A stretch of DNA of 47,894 nucleotides from Rhodospirillales bacterium (GCA_016776725.1 JADHSV010000027.1:1-47894), one strand, 5' to 3'; positions 16,474 to 25,214 are shown, numbered from the stretch's first letter. Numbers and translations are program-made. Notes: a model not told the origin generated them from the letters alone.

Positions 16474-17778
16474 CTACGAACTCCTTTTCACTTGTTGGCA
16501 GTAGGTTTCGCGGGTCAACGCAGCTGCGATGCAAGCGGCGACCCCCGCCGCGATAAGAACCAAAAGTGCTGTCTTGAAATTCTCCGCCGAATAAATTCGC
16601 GCGCCGTCCACCATGCGTCCGTCCCAGCCCAAATCCAGCAAGGCGCCGATCAGCGGCTGGAACAATGCGCTGGTTCCCATAACCGCCATATTGACGAAAC
16701 TAACCGACGTCGCCGCCACATGCTTGCCGTTGTTTTCCCGCCCGGTGGCGAAACAAAGAACCATGGCGCCGGAAAAAATGCCGTGAATCAACAACAGTGC
16801 CTGAACCGCAATCAACGGCAGGCCCGGCACATAAAGCGCGCACGACAACGTCGCCAAGCCGCCGAAGCCGCCAACCAGCATGGGAAGTTTGCGCCGTCCG
16901 ATGCGATCGGAAATCCAACCGGCCGACGGCGCACCGATGGCCCAGCCCACCAGCATCAGCGTTGCGGTCAGGGCCGCGGCGGGGCGGGTCAGCCCATAGG
17001 TTTCCATCATGTAGGGGACGCACCACAGACCGCCGAAGGCAAGAACCGACACGCCGAGGGTTCCGCCGAAAATGGCGCAGGTCCAACTTTGCATATTGGC
17101 CAGCACGGCCTTCAACCCGCGAATGATACCGGTTTTTTCACCGGGCGGAGCCTCACCGTAGGAGCGGGTGGTGCGCGGCACGAAAAACCAGATAAGAACG
17201 GCCAGAATGACGGCGCCGATGGCCGCCGACGCCATGGTGGGTCGCCATCCGGCAATGTCGATCATTTGGGCCAGCGGCGCTTGTCCGCCGATCCCACCGG
17301 CCATGCCGATAAGCAGCGTAAACCCGGTAATCTGGGCAAAGCGGCGGGCCGGAAGCATCTGTCCGCAGATTTGCAGGGTGCCGAGCCACGCCACACCTGC
17401 CCCCGCGCCCACCAGGAACCGCCCCGCGTAAGCCAGCCCGACACTTGGTGCGATGGCAAACAAGAGACTGCCCGAGGCACACAAAAGAGCGGCGGCCGCC
17501 AGCATCCTTCGCGGCCCATAGCGGTCGATCAAAACGCCAAAGGGGATTTGCAAGCTGGCGTAGGCGTAGAAGTAGAAGGCCGTCAGGTTGCCAAGTATGG
17601 CTCCGGAAACCTGAAACTCGGACATCAGGTCGGTGACCATGACACTGGGCGCGACCCGCTGGAAGTACCCGTAACAATAAAAAAGCGCGCCCAGGAACCA
17701 GGCGAACCACGCCATACGAGTTGCCGTTATCTCTCCCGCTCCCGCGTCCGTTTCTTGTTTTGTCATGCCTGTTTTCAT
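16474..17778 (-). CDS. MFS transporter, first gene of the LarCEB-containing operon
   Basis: A 434-residue major facilitator with twelve predicted membrane helices. The loop-2 motif is visible as GVLIDRYGPRR near 82-92 and a second copy as GWISDRIGRRK after helix 8. It resembles the proton-coupled organic anion/sugar-acid branch. It leads an operon of Gfo/Idh dehydrogenase, ABM protein, Fe-alcohol dehydrogenase and LarC, LarE, LarB, so it probably imports the compound that these enzymes and LarA process. Two in-frame ATGs (17778 and 17766) are possible starts. Confidence 0.85.
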   Translation of the reverse strand: MKTGMTKQETDAGAGEITATRMAWFAWFLGALFYCYGYFQRVAPSVMVTDLMSEFQVSGAILGNLTAFYFYAYASLQIPFGVLIDRYGPRRMLAAAALLCASGSLLFAIAPSVGLAYAGRFLVGAGAGVAWLGTLQICGQMLPARRFAQITGFTLLIGMAGGIGGQAPLAQMIDIAGWRPTMASAAIGAVILAVLIWFFVPRTTRSYGEAPPGEKTGIIRGLKAVLANMQSWTCAIFGGTLGVSVLAFGGLWCVPYMMETYGLTRPAAALTATLMLVGWAIGAPSAGWISDRIGRRKLPMLVGGFGGLATLSCALYVPGLPLIAVQALLLIHGIFSGAMVLCFATGRENNGKHVAATSVSFVNMAVMGTSALFQPLIGALLDLGWDGRMVDGARIYSAENFKTALLVLIAAGVAACIAAALTRETYCQQVKRSS

Positions 17779-17837
17779 CCCTGCCGGTTCGTTTATCGGC
17801 CATTGCGCGCACGCTGGAAACCCCTATATGAGGATTT

Positions 17838-17849
17838 TGTCATTTGACA
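17838..17849. promoter_or_regulatory. Inverted repeat in the MFS/amidohydrolase divergent region
   Basis: TGTCA and TGACA form an inverted repeat with a 2-nt TT spacer, in the 104-nt gap between the divergent MFS operon and the amidohydrolase gene. It may be an operator for a transcription factor of the operon. No regulator gene is nearby and the palindrome is short, so this is tentative. Confidence 0.3.
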
Positions 17850-17882
17850 TTAGGCCGCAAGCCCGTCAAAAGATGCGCCGCC

Positions 17883-18674
17883 ATGGACGTCACAAACCCT
17901 TCAATAACCGATTATCCGCCCCTTCTTGACGCGAACGATCCTCCCCTATTCGAGGTCATCAACCGTCGGGGAAATGCGTCGGTGTTTCTTCTGTGCTGCC
18001 ACGCAGGCAGAAGTATTCCGCGCGAACTGGGCGATCTGGGTTTGAACGACGAAGATCGGGCCCGTCATATTTCATGGGATATCGGCGCCGCCGAAGTTAC
18101 CCGCGAGATTTCGCAGCTGCTGGACGCCCCGGCGATGCTGGCCAACTATTCGCGGCTGGTGATCGATTTGAACCGCCTTCCCGGCGCCTACGATTCCATT
18201 CCGGGGTTTAGCGACAAAACCGGAATTCCGGGAAACGGCGACTTAAACGACGGTGACAGGACGCGACGCCTGGACGGCATTTTCTGGCCCTACCACAACG
18301 CGGCGGCCGATGCCTACGCCGAGCATTGTGAACGGGTTGCGGACGCGGCCATGGTGACAATTCATTCCTTCACTCCGCGGCTTAACGGCGGTACCCTTCG
18401 CCATTGGGACGCGGGTATCCTGTGGAACCGCGATGCGCGGCTGGCGCGGCCGATGATCGATTTCCTGCGCAAGGCGGGGTTATGCGTCGGCGACAACGAG
18501 CCGTACTCGGGGCGAAAGCATGGATTCTCGCTTAATTATCACGCCGGAGACGCGGGACGCCCCCATCTGGCCATTGAGGTCCGGCAGGACCTGATAGATA
18601 CGCCCGAGGGGGTTGCGCGTTGGTCGACGCTTCTGGCCGACGCCCTGACGGAGGTTCTTCGCGCCGACGGCTAA
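17883..18674 (+). CDS. N-formylglutamate amidohydrolase family protein
   Basis: A 263-residue protein of the N-formylglutamate amidohydrolase (HutG-like) family, which hydrolyses N-formyl amino acids. Typical segments are LLCCHAGRSIPRELG, HISWDIGAAEVTREI, YSRLVIDLNR and VTIHSFTP, with conserved His, Asp and Arg. The ATG at 17883 is chosen over a TTG at 17844 for a standard N-terminus. No histidine-degradation genes are nearby; instead it precedes a YbdK-type carboxylate-amine ligase, a pairing that suggests a shared pathway on amino-acid conjugates. Its TAA stop overlaps the first bases of an inverted-repeat element. Confidence 0.86.
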   Translation: MDVTNPSITDYPPLLDANDPPLFEVINRRGNASVFLLCCHAGRSIPRELGDLGLNDEDRARHISWDIGAAEVTREISQLLDAPAMLANYSRLVIDLNRLPGAYDSIPGFSDKTGIPGNGDLNDGDRTRRLDGIFWPYHNAAADAYAEHCERVADAAMVTIHSFTPRLNGGTLRHWDAGILWNRDARLARPMIDFLRKAGLCVGDNEPYSGRKHGFSLNYHAGDAGRPHLAIEVRQDLIDTPEGVARWSTLLADALTEVLRADG

Positions 18675-18937
18675 TACCAAGGACCGTGGATAATGACCCT
18701 TAGAGATCGTGAACACGCCCCGTCGGGTAGGAGCCAAGCCGCAGGCGATGTGGCGCATCGTCAAGGCTTTGCGACGCCCTCCGACGGGGCGTGTTCGCGA
18801 CCGGAACGGCGGCCTTCCTGACCTTTCGGATGTCGTCGCGCGGCCCTTCCGATGTGCCGCATCGCTGCGGGCCACGCTCCTAACCGAAAGGTCAGGAAGG
18901 TCGTCTCTAAGGGTCACTATCCACGGTCCTTGGTATT
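18673..18937. mobile_element. 265-bp MITE-like element with 34-bp terminal inverted repeats and two internal hairpins
   Basis: Terminal repeats at 18673-18706 and 18904-18937 match as inverted copies with one mismatch; the outer 20 bp are identical. Inside, 18711-18726 pairs perfectly with 18781-18796, and 18813-18829 pairs perfectly with 18884-18900, so the RNA or single-stranded DNA would fold as a three-way cloverleaf. There is no coding frame. The ends contain TA-CCAAGG and CCTTGG-TA, compatible with TA target duplication. It lies exactly between the amidohydrolase stop and the ribosome site of the next gene. That it is a non-autonomous mobile element is inferred. Confidence 0.7.
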
Positions 18938-18955
18938 GAAAAGGAGGCCGCGGCC

Positions 18956-20092
18956 ATGCCGTCCAAAGATCCTCGGTTCACCATCGGCATCGAAGAAGAA
19001 TACCTGCTGGTCGATCGCGAGACCCGCGATCTGGTGGACGATCCGCCCGAGGCCATGATCGCGGCCTGCCGATCAAAGCTGAAGGATCTGGTCCGTCCCG
19101 AATTCCTCAAATCCCAAATCGAGGTTGGAACGCGGGTCTGCCGGACCATCGGACAAGCCCGCGACGATCTGGCGTGGCTGCGCAGAACCGTGGCCGAGGA
19201 AGCGGGCAAATACGGATTGGCGCCCATCGCCGCCTCGACCCATCCGTTTTCGGAATGGCAGCACCAACAACACACCGACAGGGCGCGCTACCATATGCTG
19301 GCGCGCGACCTTCAGGCCGTGGCCCGCCGTCTGCTTATAAGCGGCATGCATGTGCATATCGGCATCGAAGACGACGACCTGCGCATCGACCTGATCAACC
19401 AGGCCGGTTATTTCTTGCCGCACCTTCTGGCGCTGAGCACGTCGTCGCCGTTCTGGCGGGGTGTGGATACCGGGCTCAAGTCGTACCGCCTGAGCGTTTT
19501 TAATGAATTGCCGCGCACCGGGCTTCCCGAACAATTCGATTCCTTCGGCGAATACCAGCGCCATGTGGACATTCTGACCAAGGCGGGGCTGATCAAGGAC
19601 GCCTCCATGCTGTGGTGGGATATCCGCGCCAGCACCAAGTTCCCCACCATTGAAATGCGCATTACCGACGTCTGCACCTATCTGGAAGACGCCATCGCCA
19701 TCGCCGCGTTGTTCAGCTGCATCATCCGCATGCTGTATCGGCTTCGGCGCGATAACCGGCGCTGGCGTATCTATGCAAGCATGCTGATCAACGAAAACCG
19801 CTGGCGGGCGCAGCGCTATGGCCTGGACGAAGGGTTGGTCGACTTCGGCAAAGGGCAGATTGTTCCATTTGAGGATCTGTTCGAGGAATTGATCGACATG
19901 GTGCGCGAAGACGGCGAGGCACTGGGGTGTCTTGAAGAACTGCGCCTGAACCGCACCATCGCCCAGCGCGGAACCAGCGCGCATCGCCAATTGGCCACAT
20001 ACCGAAAGGTTATCGATGCGGGCGGCACGTCGGACGCGGCGTTAAAAGCCGTGGTTGACAGATTGATCGAAGATACGGTTTTCGGACTTTAA
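18956..20092 (+). CDS. Carboxylate-amine ligase, YbdK/GCS2 family
   Basis: A 378-residue ATP-grasp-like ligase of the glutamate-cysteine ligase type 2 (YbdK) family, which joins a carboxylate to an amine; E. coli YbdK has weak gamma-glutamylcysteine ligase activity. The N-terminal FTIGIEEEYLLVD, the SGMHVHIG core and WWDIRASTKFPTIEMRITD are typical. Start: ATG preceded by AAAAGGAGG 7 nt upstream, directly after the inverted-repeat element. Its stop overlaps the converging response regulator stop within TTAA (20089-20092). The paired amidohydrolase suggests metabolism of an amino-acid amide or conjugate; the substrate is unknown. Confidence 0.88.
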   Translation: MPSKDPRFTIGIEEEYLLVDRETRDLVDDPPEAMIAACRSKLKDLVRPEFLKSQIEVGTRVCRTIGQARDDLAWLRRTVAEEAGKYGLAPIAASTHPFSEWQHQQHTDRARYHMLARDLQAVARRLLISGMHVHIGIEDDDLRIDLINQAGYFLPHLLALSTSSPFWRGVDTGLKSYRLSVFNELPRTGLPEQFDSFGEYQRHVDILTKAGLIKDASMLWWDIRASTKFPTIEMRITDVCTYLEDAIAIAALFSCIIRMLYRLRRDNRRWRIYASMLINENRWRAQRYGLDEGLVDFGKGQIVPFEDLFEELIDMVREDGEALGCLEELRLNRTIAQRGTSAHRQLATYRKVIDAGGTSDAALKAVVDRLIEDTVFGL

Positions 20093-21153
20093 GTCACCGT
20101 CATCAGCTTTTCGATGCCGGCCTCCAGGGTTTTCTTCAACTCCCGGCCCACCTCGCCGCCGTCACCCGCGATTTTTTCGCGCAATACCGCACGCATGACA
20201 TCAACATGCGCCTTTACGATTTCAACGGCATTGTCGGTCTCTTCACACTCGATGCCGGTCACTTCATAAAGCCCTTTGCCGAACACCGAAATCAGGGGGT
20301 AACCGAAGGTGCCGCCCTGGCCGCGAAGTTCATGGGCCAGCATGTTGATCTCCGCGAAATAACGCCGGCGCGCTTCCTGTTTCTGCTCAAGGGCCTGATC
20401 ACACAGGCCCGATAGATTGGCCAGATATGTTTCCGCCCAATCGGTAAAGTCAAGGGCTGCGCGCTCCAGTGTTGCTTCCGCCTCCTCCAGCAGATCGCTT
20501 GGGATTTCGCCCAATTCGCCGCCGCGTATTCCACCGACCTTGTCCTTCAGACTGTTGGGCAGAACAAACTTCCAGACGTCGCTGGGCCCTTTGGGTTTGA
20601 CAACCCGATCCGCCGAATAAACCAGGGTAATATCGCTATCCTTGGTAACCCGCAGTTCTGTAAATTCGGGGCCGTCATCACGGCGACGGCGATCAGGGCC
20701 GAAATACTCGCGCGACGTGATAAAGGGGCGCGGGCGGTCAATAATTTCCAGGATATGCTTGTATACGGTCTCGACGGCAAACGGCTTGGCCAGAAATTCA
20801 GTAGCACCCAGGTCGCGGGCCTTTTTCACGTTTTCACTGTCGGCGGCGCCGGACAGCATGACGAACGGCATAAAGCGGTTTGGCGAATCCTTGGACGAAC
20901 GAAGCCACCGCAAAAAAAGAAGCCCGTCGATAGGCGCCATCATCAAATCCGAAATCACAATGTCGGCGACGCGAAAGCCGGGGATCATTATATCCTCGGA
21001 AACTTTAAGCATCTCGACGGCTTCCGCCCCGTTCTTCGCAACCAATACCTGGCCGACCTTGAAACGACGGAGAATGTCGGCAAAAAGTCTGCGGATGAAT
21101 TTATTGTCCTCGACGAGAAGAATGTTTATGCGATCAAGGTCATAAACAGCCAT
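20089..21153 (-). CDS. Response regulator with REC domain and C-terminal HPt-like domain
   Basis: A 354-residue protein. The N-terminal receiver domain (about 8-135) has acidic ILLVEDN, phospho-acceptor Asp in DIVISDLMM, Ser in MLSGAAD and Lys in LAKPF. A variable middle region has FGPDRRRRDD. The C-terminal helical domain contains AHELRGQGGTFG, matching the HPt histidine phosphotransfer motif (HxLKGxxxxxG). It therefore may receive and pass phosphate rather than bind DNA. No histidine kinase is adjacent, so it is an orphan. The ATG at 21153 has GGAGG 9 nt upstream. Confidence 0.83.
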   Translation of the reverse strand: MAVYDLDRINILLVEDNKFIRRLFADILRRFKVGQVLVAKNGAEAVEMLKVSEDIMIPGFRVADIVISDLMMAPIDGLLFLRWLRSSKDSPNRFMPFVMLSGAADSENVKKARDLGATEFLAKPFAVETVYKHILEIIDRPRPFITSREYFGPDRRRRDDGPEFTELRVTKDSDITLVYSADRVVKPKGPSDVWKFVLPNSLKDKVGGIRGGELGEIPSDLLEEAEATLERAALDFTDWAETYLANLSGLCDQALEQKQEARRRYFAEINMLAHELRGQGGTFGYPLISVFGKGLYEVTGIECEETDNAVEIVKAHVDVMRAVLREKIAGDGGEVGRELKKTLEAGIEKLMTVT

Positions 21154-21374
21154 CGAGGGAAGCCTCCGGTCGTTGCCCGCGCACATTTGCGAAACCGGCG
21201 CGTGTCATTCATGGTTTGTTATTTGATACAATTCTTCGGTCGAGTTCAAGTCGCGCGATGGTCGATTTTCCCTTTTCCCACTTGCGCCGCGCGGCGTTGG
21301 CCGATTATGGTCCGGCCTTCCGGCGGGCTTTCGAATGACCGTCCATTTGCAAACGAAAACGAGAGGAAACAGGC

Positions 21375-21617
21375 ATGGCGGAAGTTGGCGGCATCGCGGC
21401 GGACAGGCTTCGTTCATTCGTCGAGCGGGTTGAACGTCTGGAAGAAGAAAAGGCCGCACTCAGCGCCGATGTCAAAGACGTCTACGCCGAAGCCAAGGGC
21501 AGCGGGTTCGACGTCAAAACGATTCGCCAGATCGTCCGCCTGCGCAAAATGGATCAGACCGACCGCGACGAACAGGAAGCGCTGCTTGATCTGTATAAGC
21601 GGGTTCTGGACCTTTAG
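21375..21617 (+). CDS. gapR: GapR-family nucleoid protein (DUF2312)
   Basis: An 80-residue protein with an N-terminal coiled-coil (RLRSFVERVERLEEEKAAL) and a C-terminal helical DNA-binding part (KTIRQIVRLRKMDQTDRDEQEALLDLY). In Caulobacter GapR binds overtwisted AT-rich DNA and assists topoisomerases during replication. Length and sequence match the family well. GAGAGG lies just upstream of the ATG. It is monocistronic, with a 221-nt upstream region, and its TAG stop overlaps the converging lipoprotein gene by 4 nt. Confidence 0.92.
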   Translation: MAEVGGIAADRLRSFVERVERLEEEKAALSADVKDVYAEAKGSGFDVKTIRQIVRLRKMDQTDRDEQEALLDLYKRVLDL

Positions 21618-22210
21618 AGGGCTGCCAGATCCGCCACGAAACGGGCGAAAATTTCAGCCGCACCCGCGTTCATCGCGCCAACGGCCGCCGCCACACCCGG
21701 CCCGGGGGTTTCGCCTTCCATGCGATAGGTCTTGACCAGGACCAATCGGTCCTCGCGCCGGTCGCGCAAGGCCAGTTCCAGGGAAATCAGGACCTTCGGC
21801 ACCGTTCCGCGAATCTGTTCCATCCTTTTTATTCTGCCGGTCAGCACGAAATCGGGCTCCAGGCGCATTTCCGGCGTGATCACGGTTTTGGCCGCACCCG
21901 CATTGCGCAGATAGGAAACCAGTTCGTCACGCAGCATCACGGTCGGCGTATCGGTCCAGAAATGATAGTGGTATTCGTTGGCTTCCAGCGGATTGGCCGC
22001 ATCGCTATACACGATGGGCCGTCCGGCCGTCAGCCCGTCGGCCTGCAGGCGCGCCACTTCCAGCGTTCCGGCCAGGGGCGTTTTGGCAAGACTGCCGGCC
22101 GGCATGGGCGCTTCCATGCGATAGAAATGATCCTGCGGAACCGGTGGCTGCGCGCAGGAAGCCAGCAACACCGCGAACAACGCGCTTAGCAACAGTCTGG
22201 TTGTTTTCAC
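21614..22210 (-). CDS. ABC-type transport auxiliary lipoprotein of the Mla/Pqi type
   Basis: A 198-residue predicted lipoprotein with lipobox LLASC (Cys19) after a typical signal. The rest resembles the ABC-type transport auxiliary lipoprotein family (PqiC/YmbA-like), which works with MCE/Mla transporters, probably at the outer membrane. GTG start preceded by GGGGGAAC. It is the last gene of the mlaE-mlaF-mlaD operon, 14 nt after mlaD, which supports this role. Outer-membrane attachment is inferred from the lack of Asp at +2 (Ala follows Cys). Confidence 0.82.
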   Translation of the reverse strand: MKTTRLLLSALFAVLLASCAQPPVPQDHFYRMEAPMPAGSLAKTPLAGTLEVARLQADGLTAGRPIVYSDAANPLEANEYHYHFWTDTPTVMLRDELVSYLRNAGAAKTVITPEMRLEPDFVLTGRIKRMEQIRGTVPKVLISLELALRDRREDRLVLVKTYRMEGETPGPGVAAAVGAMNAGAAEIFARFVADLAAL

Positions 22211-22224
22211 CGGAGTTCCCCCAT

Positions 22225-23226
22225 TTAATTTCCCTGCGCCGCCTGATCTTCAGGCGCGGTGCCACCCAACAATATGCCCGGGTTCTTCCTGATCTGGCGG
22301 CTGAACTCGTGCATGTTGCGGGCCGCACCCTCCATATTCTGGTTCAGGGCGTCAATATGCCGGGCCACGGAATCGACCACGTGCCGCAGATCGACGATGG
22401 CCCGCTCAACATCCAGTTTATTGTCGATCAACATGGTGTCGATGGAATCGAGCAGCTGATCCAGACGGCCCCTGGTGGCGCGCAGTTCGCCCGCGAATTC
22501 GGTGAAGCTGCCCACCGCCTTGTCGGCCTTGCCCAGCACGCCTTCGATGGTTTTGCGGTTGTTCGGGCTGAACAATTTATCAAGTTCGCCCGCCGTCAGT
22601 TGAAGCTGGCCGGTCAAATCCTCGACATCGCCAACAATGACGGGAACGCGGGCCGACAATTCCTTTGCCAAAGCCCCCAGCTCCGCAATCAGCGCTTCGC
22701 CTTCCTCACCCAGGATGTCGCCGAAGGTAGCGACCGTTCCGTTGACCGTCGCCAGCAGCGGACGCAGGTCATTGACCGCGATATCCTTGATCTGCTCGGC
22801 GACCGAACTCATGACGTTGAATAGGTTCTCGGCCTCGCGGCTTTCAATGCGGTCGCCCGGTTTCAGCGCTTTTTTGCTGTCGCCTTCCGAAACGGCGATC
22901 ACGATGGCCGAAAGCAGGCCCGGCGCCTCGATGGCGGCAACGCTGTCGGCCGGTATCTGCCAGCCTTCGGTCACCGACAAGTCCACCCGGAAACGCATGC
23001 CGCCGCCCTGGGCCACGGGGGTCACTTCCTCGACCTGGCCGATGGGATAGCCTTCGTAAAGAATTTGCGTGCCGAATTTCACGCCGGTGACGTTGCGGTA
23101 AATGGCGTGATAGCTATCGGTCGCGCCGCTGTTGCCCGAAAGGGTCACGACCGCCGCCACCAGAACAACCGCCATGGCGATTACAAAAATACCGACCAGG
23201 ACGTAGTTGATCTTGTTGCTCCTCAT
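22225..23226 (-). CDS. mlaD: MlaD-family MCE-domain phospholipid transport protein
   Basis: A 333-residue protein with a single N-terminal membrane helix (about 8-29), an MCE domain (about 40-120, with VKFGTQILYEGYPIGQVEEV) and a long helical C-terminal region (about 140-300). MCE proteins form hexameric lipid-binding rings on the periplasmic side of Mla transporters. The C-terminal part is longer than E. coli MlaD, as in many alphaproteobacteria. Its ATG overlaps the ATPase stop (ATGA). It is part of a complete mlaE-mlaF-mlaD set. Confidence 0.88.
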   Translation of the reverse strand: MRSNKINYVLVGIFVIAMAVVLVAAVVTLSGNSGATDSYHAIYRNVTGVKFGTQILYEGYPIGQVEEVTPVAQGGGMRFRVDLSVTEGWQIPADSVAAIEAPGLLSAIVIAVSEGDSKKALKPGDRIESREAENLFNVMSSVAEQIKDIAVNDLRPLLATVNGTVATFGDILGEEGEALIAELGALAKELSARVPVIVGDVEDLTGQLQLTAGELDKLFSPNNRKTIEGVLGKADKAVGSFTEFAGELRATRGRLDQLLDSIDTMLIDNKLDVERAIVDLRHVVDSVARHIDALNQNMEGAARNMHEFSRQIRKNPGILLGGTAPEDQAAQGN

Positions 23227-24041
23227 GCCGTCGCTCCCTCTTGCATCTTTTCGCCCATCAACCTTCTCAAGTATTCGTCGGGATCCACGGGATCGTCTTC
23301 CATGCGCCGGTTCAACAGGTTTTGAATTCGCTCGCTCGGGTGGTTGCGCAGTTCCTCCACCGTGCCGATAAACAGGATTTTGCCACGGTCCAGCACGGTA
23401 ATGCGATCGGCGATCTTGAAGGCGCTTTCCAACTCGTGGGTCACCACAACGATGGCCATGCCCATGGCGTCACGCAGGCGCAGAATCAAGTCGTCAAGCG
23501 CCGATGAAACCACCGGGTCCAGCCCCGCCGACGGTTCGTCGCAAAACAGAATGCGCGGGTCCATGATGACGGCGCGGGCGAAAGCGGCCCGCTTGATCAT
23601 GCCACCGGAAAGTTCCGCCGGCGTCAAGTCCTCGAACCCGGCGAGATCGACAACTTCAAGCTTGAGCCGAACCATGATGTCCATGGTCTGCCGGTCAAGG
23701 TCGGTATGCTCGAACAACGGCAGCATGATGTTCTCGCCAACCGTCATGGAACTGAACAAGGCGCCGCCCTGAAACGCCACGCCCAGTTTCTTGCGCAGCG
23801 CGAACATCTCTTTCATGCTGAGTTCGGAAATATCCCGATCCAGGATACGCATGGTTCCGGATGTGGGCGTTTCCAGCGCCATCAGGTAGCGCAGCAGTGT
23901 GCTTTTGCCCGACCCCGAACCGCCCATGATGACCATGATTTCGCCTTCGCGGACATCCATGCTGACGCCCTGAAGGATCATGCGCGTCCCGTAGTGGGTC
24001 ACCAGATCCTCAACCTCGATCATTTTTCTTGTGTCCGCCAC
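23223..24041 (-). CDS. mlaF: MlaF-family ABC ATPase
   Basis: A 272-residue ATPase of the Mla phospholipid transporter. Walker A GGSGSGKST, signature LSGGMIKRAAFARA, Walker B RILFCDEPSAGLDP and switch VVTHEL are all intact. It drives lipid movement between the inner and outer membrane leaflets through MlaE. The start is a GTG with GGGAG upstream; an ATG (MIEVEDL) 18 nt further is possible. It lies 13 nt after mlaE and overlaps mlaD. Confidence 0.92.
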   Translation of the reverse strand: MADTRKMIEVEDLVTHYGTRMILQGVSMDVREGEIMVIMGGSGSGKSTLLRYLMALETPTSGTMRILDRDISELSMKEMFALRKKLGVAFQGGALFSSMTVGENIMLPLFEHTDLDRQTMDIMVRLKLEVVDLAGFEDLTPAELSGGMIKRAAFARAVIMDPRILFCDEPSAGLDPVVSSALDDLILRLRDAMGMAIVVVTHELESAFKIADRITVLDRGKILFIGTVEELRNHPSERIQNLLNRRMEDDPVDPDEYLRRLMGEKMQEGATA

Positions 24042-24054
24042 GCCTCAGCTCCCG

Positions 24055-24876
24055 CTAACCCATTTGCGTCGCCATGAGAACGAAAATCATATCGGTGATG
24101 ACAATCGCCGAAATGGCCTGAACCACCGAACGCGTCGTTGCCTTGCCCACACCTTCGGCTCCGCCCTGAACCCCTGCCCCGTTCATCACGCCGATAATGG
24201 CGATCAGCACGGCGAAGGCGATGCTTTTGGCAAACCCGTGCAGAACGTCGGCGGCATCCAGGGCATCGATCACCTGGGTGATATAAGCGTCCATGGAAAC
24301 GCTCAGATCGATCCCAACATACAGCCCGCCCGCATACAATCCCATAAATCCGCTGAAAATGGTCAGCGCCGGAACCATCACAATCATCGCAAAAAGCGCG
24401 GGCGCGACCAAAAAGCGCACCGGATTGATGCCCATGACCTCCAGGGCATCCATCTCCTGATTGATTTTCATGGTGCCGATCCGCGCCGCCAGCGCCGAAC
24501 CCGAACGCCCGGCCACCAGAATGCCGGTGATCAACGGTGCGAATTCACGGACCATTGAAATGGCGATGCCGAAAGTCACCTGCGATTCCGCGCCGAATTT
24601 TTTCAGGGAAATGATGCCCTGCATGGCAAGCACCGCACCGATGGCGGTGGAAAGAACGGCAACGATGGGGATGGCGTTGATGCCAACCTCGCGCATTTGC
24701 GCAATGATTGCGCCCATACGCACGGGTTGCCGCAAACGCGGGCCGAAAAACAGCCAGAACAGGCTCTGCGCCACGAGAACGCCCGCGAAGCCGAATTCCG
24801 CAAAGCTGCTGGTGGCGGCGCGCCCCACCCGCTCAAGAAAATCGGAAACCGAACCTGATGTGCTTGTCGGCGGCAT
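24055..24876 (-). CDS. mlaE: MlaE-family ABC permease
   Basis: A 273-residue membrane permease of the MlaE family with about five helices. Typical segments are GVLVAQSLFW near the start, GILVAGRSGSALAARIGTMKINQEMDALEVMGINP and the C-terminal TTRSVVQAISAIVITD. MlaE forms the channel core of the Mla lipid transporter. It follows the STAS gene by 11 nt, so the STAS protein could be its MlaB-like partner. Complete and unremarkable in length. Confidence 0.92.
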   Translation of the reverse strand: MPPTSTSGSVSDFLERVGRAATSSFAEFGFAGVLVAQSLFWLFFGPRLRQPVRMGAIIAQMREVGINAIPIVAVLSTAIGAVLAMQGIISLKKFGAESQVTFGIAISMVREFAPLITGILVAGRSGSALAARIGTMKINQEMDALEVMGINPVRFLVAPALFAMIVMVPALTIFSGFMGLYAGGLYVGIDLSVSMDAYITQVIDALDAADVLHGFAKSIAFAVLIAIIGVMNGAGVQGGAEGVGKATTRSVVQAISAIVITDMIFVLMATQMG

Positions 24877-24887
24877 CTTCGATTATG

Positions 24888-25214
24888 CTAACCTTCTAAT
24901 GCTTCCTCAATGGTGGCGTGGATGGTGAACACCCGGTCCAGACGCGCCAGCTGCAACACCCTGAGCGCAGCCTCGCTAACCGAAACCAGTGCAAAATTGA
25001 GCCCTGCCTTGCGCGCGGCCTGCAGGGATTCAACAAGCGAGGCGACCCCCGAACTGTCGATATACGTAACGGCCGACATATCGACCAACATGGGGCGTTT
25101 CAGGCCCACGCAATCAAGCAAAACCTTACGCGCGGTCGGCGAGGTTTCGAGGTCCACGTCGCCCTCGAATGCCACCACCGACGCGCCGCCGGTTTCCCGT
25201 ATTTCATGCTTCAT
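24888..25214 (-). CDS. STAS-domain protein, RsbV-like anti-sigma antagonist or MlaB-like subunit
   Basis: A 108-residue single STAS domain. The segment TYIDSSGVASL (about 50-60) contains Ser54/Ser55 at the phosphorylation site known in SpoIIAA and RsbV. Its ATG lies 11 nt inside the end of the RsbU/RsbW-like gene, so the two are translationally coupled, which supports an anti-sigma antagonist role. It is also immediately upstream of mlaE, where MlaB (also a STAS protein) is encoded in other bacteria. Both roles, or a shared one, are possible; the conserved Ser favours RsbV-type regulation. Confidence 0.82.
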   Translation of the reverse strand: MKHEIRETGGASVVAFEGDVDLETSPTARKVLLDCVGLKRPMLVDMSAVTYIDSSGVASLVESLQAARKAGLNFALVSVSEAALRVLQLARLDRVFTIHATIEEALEG

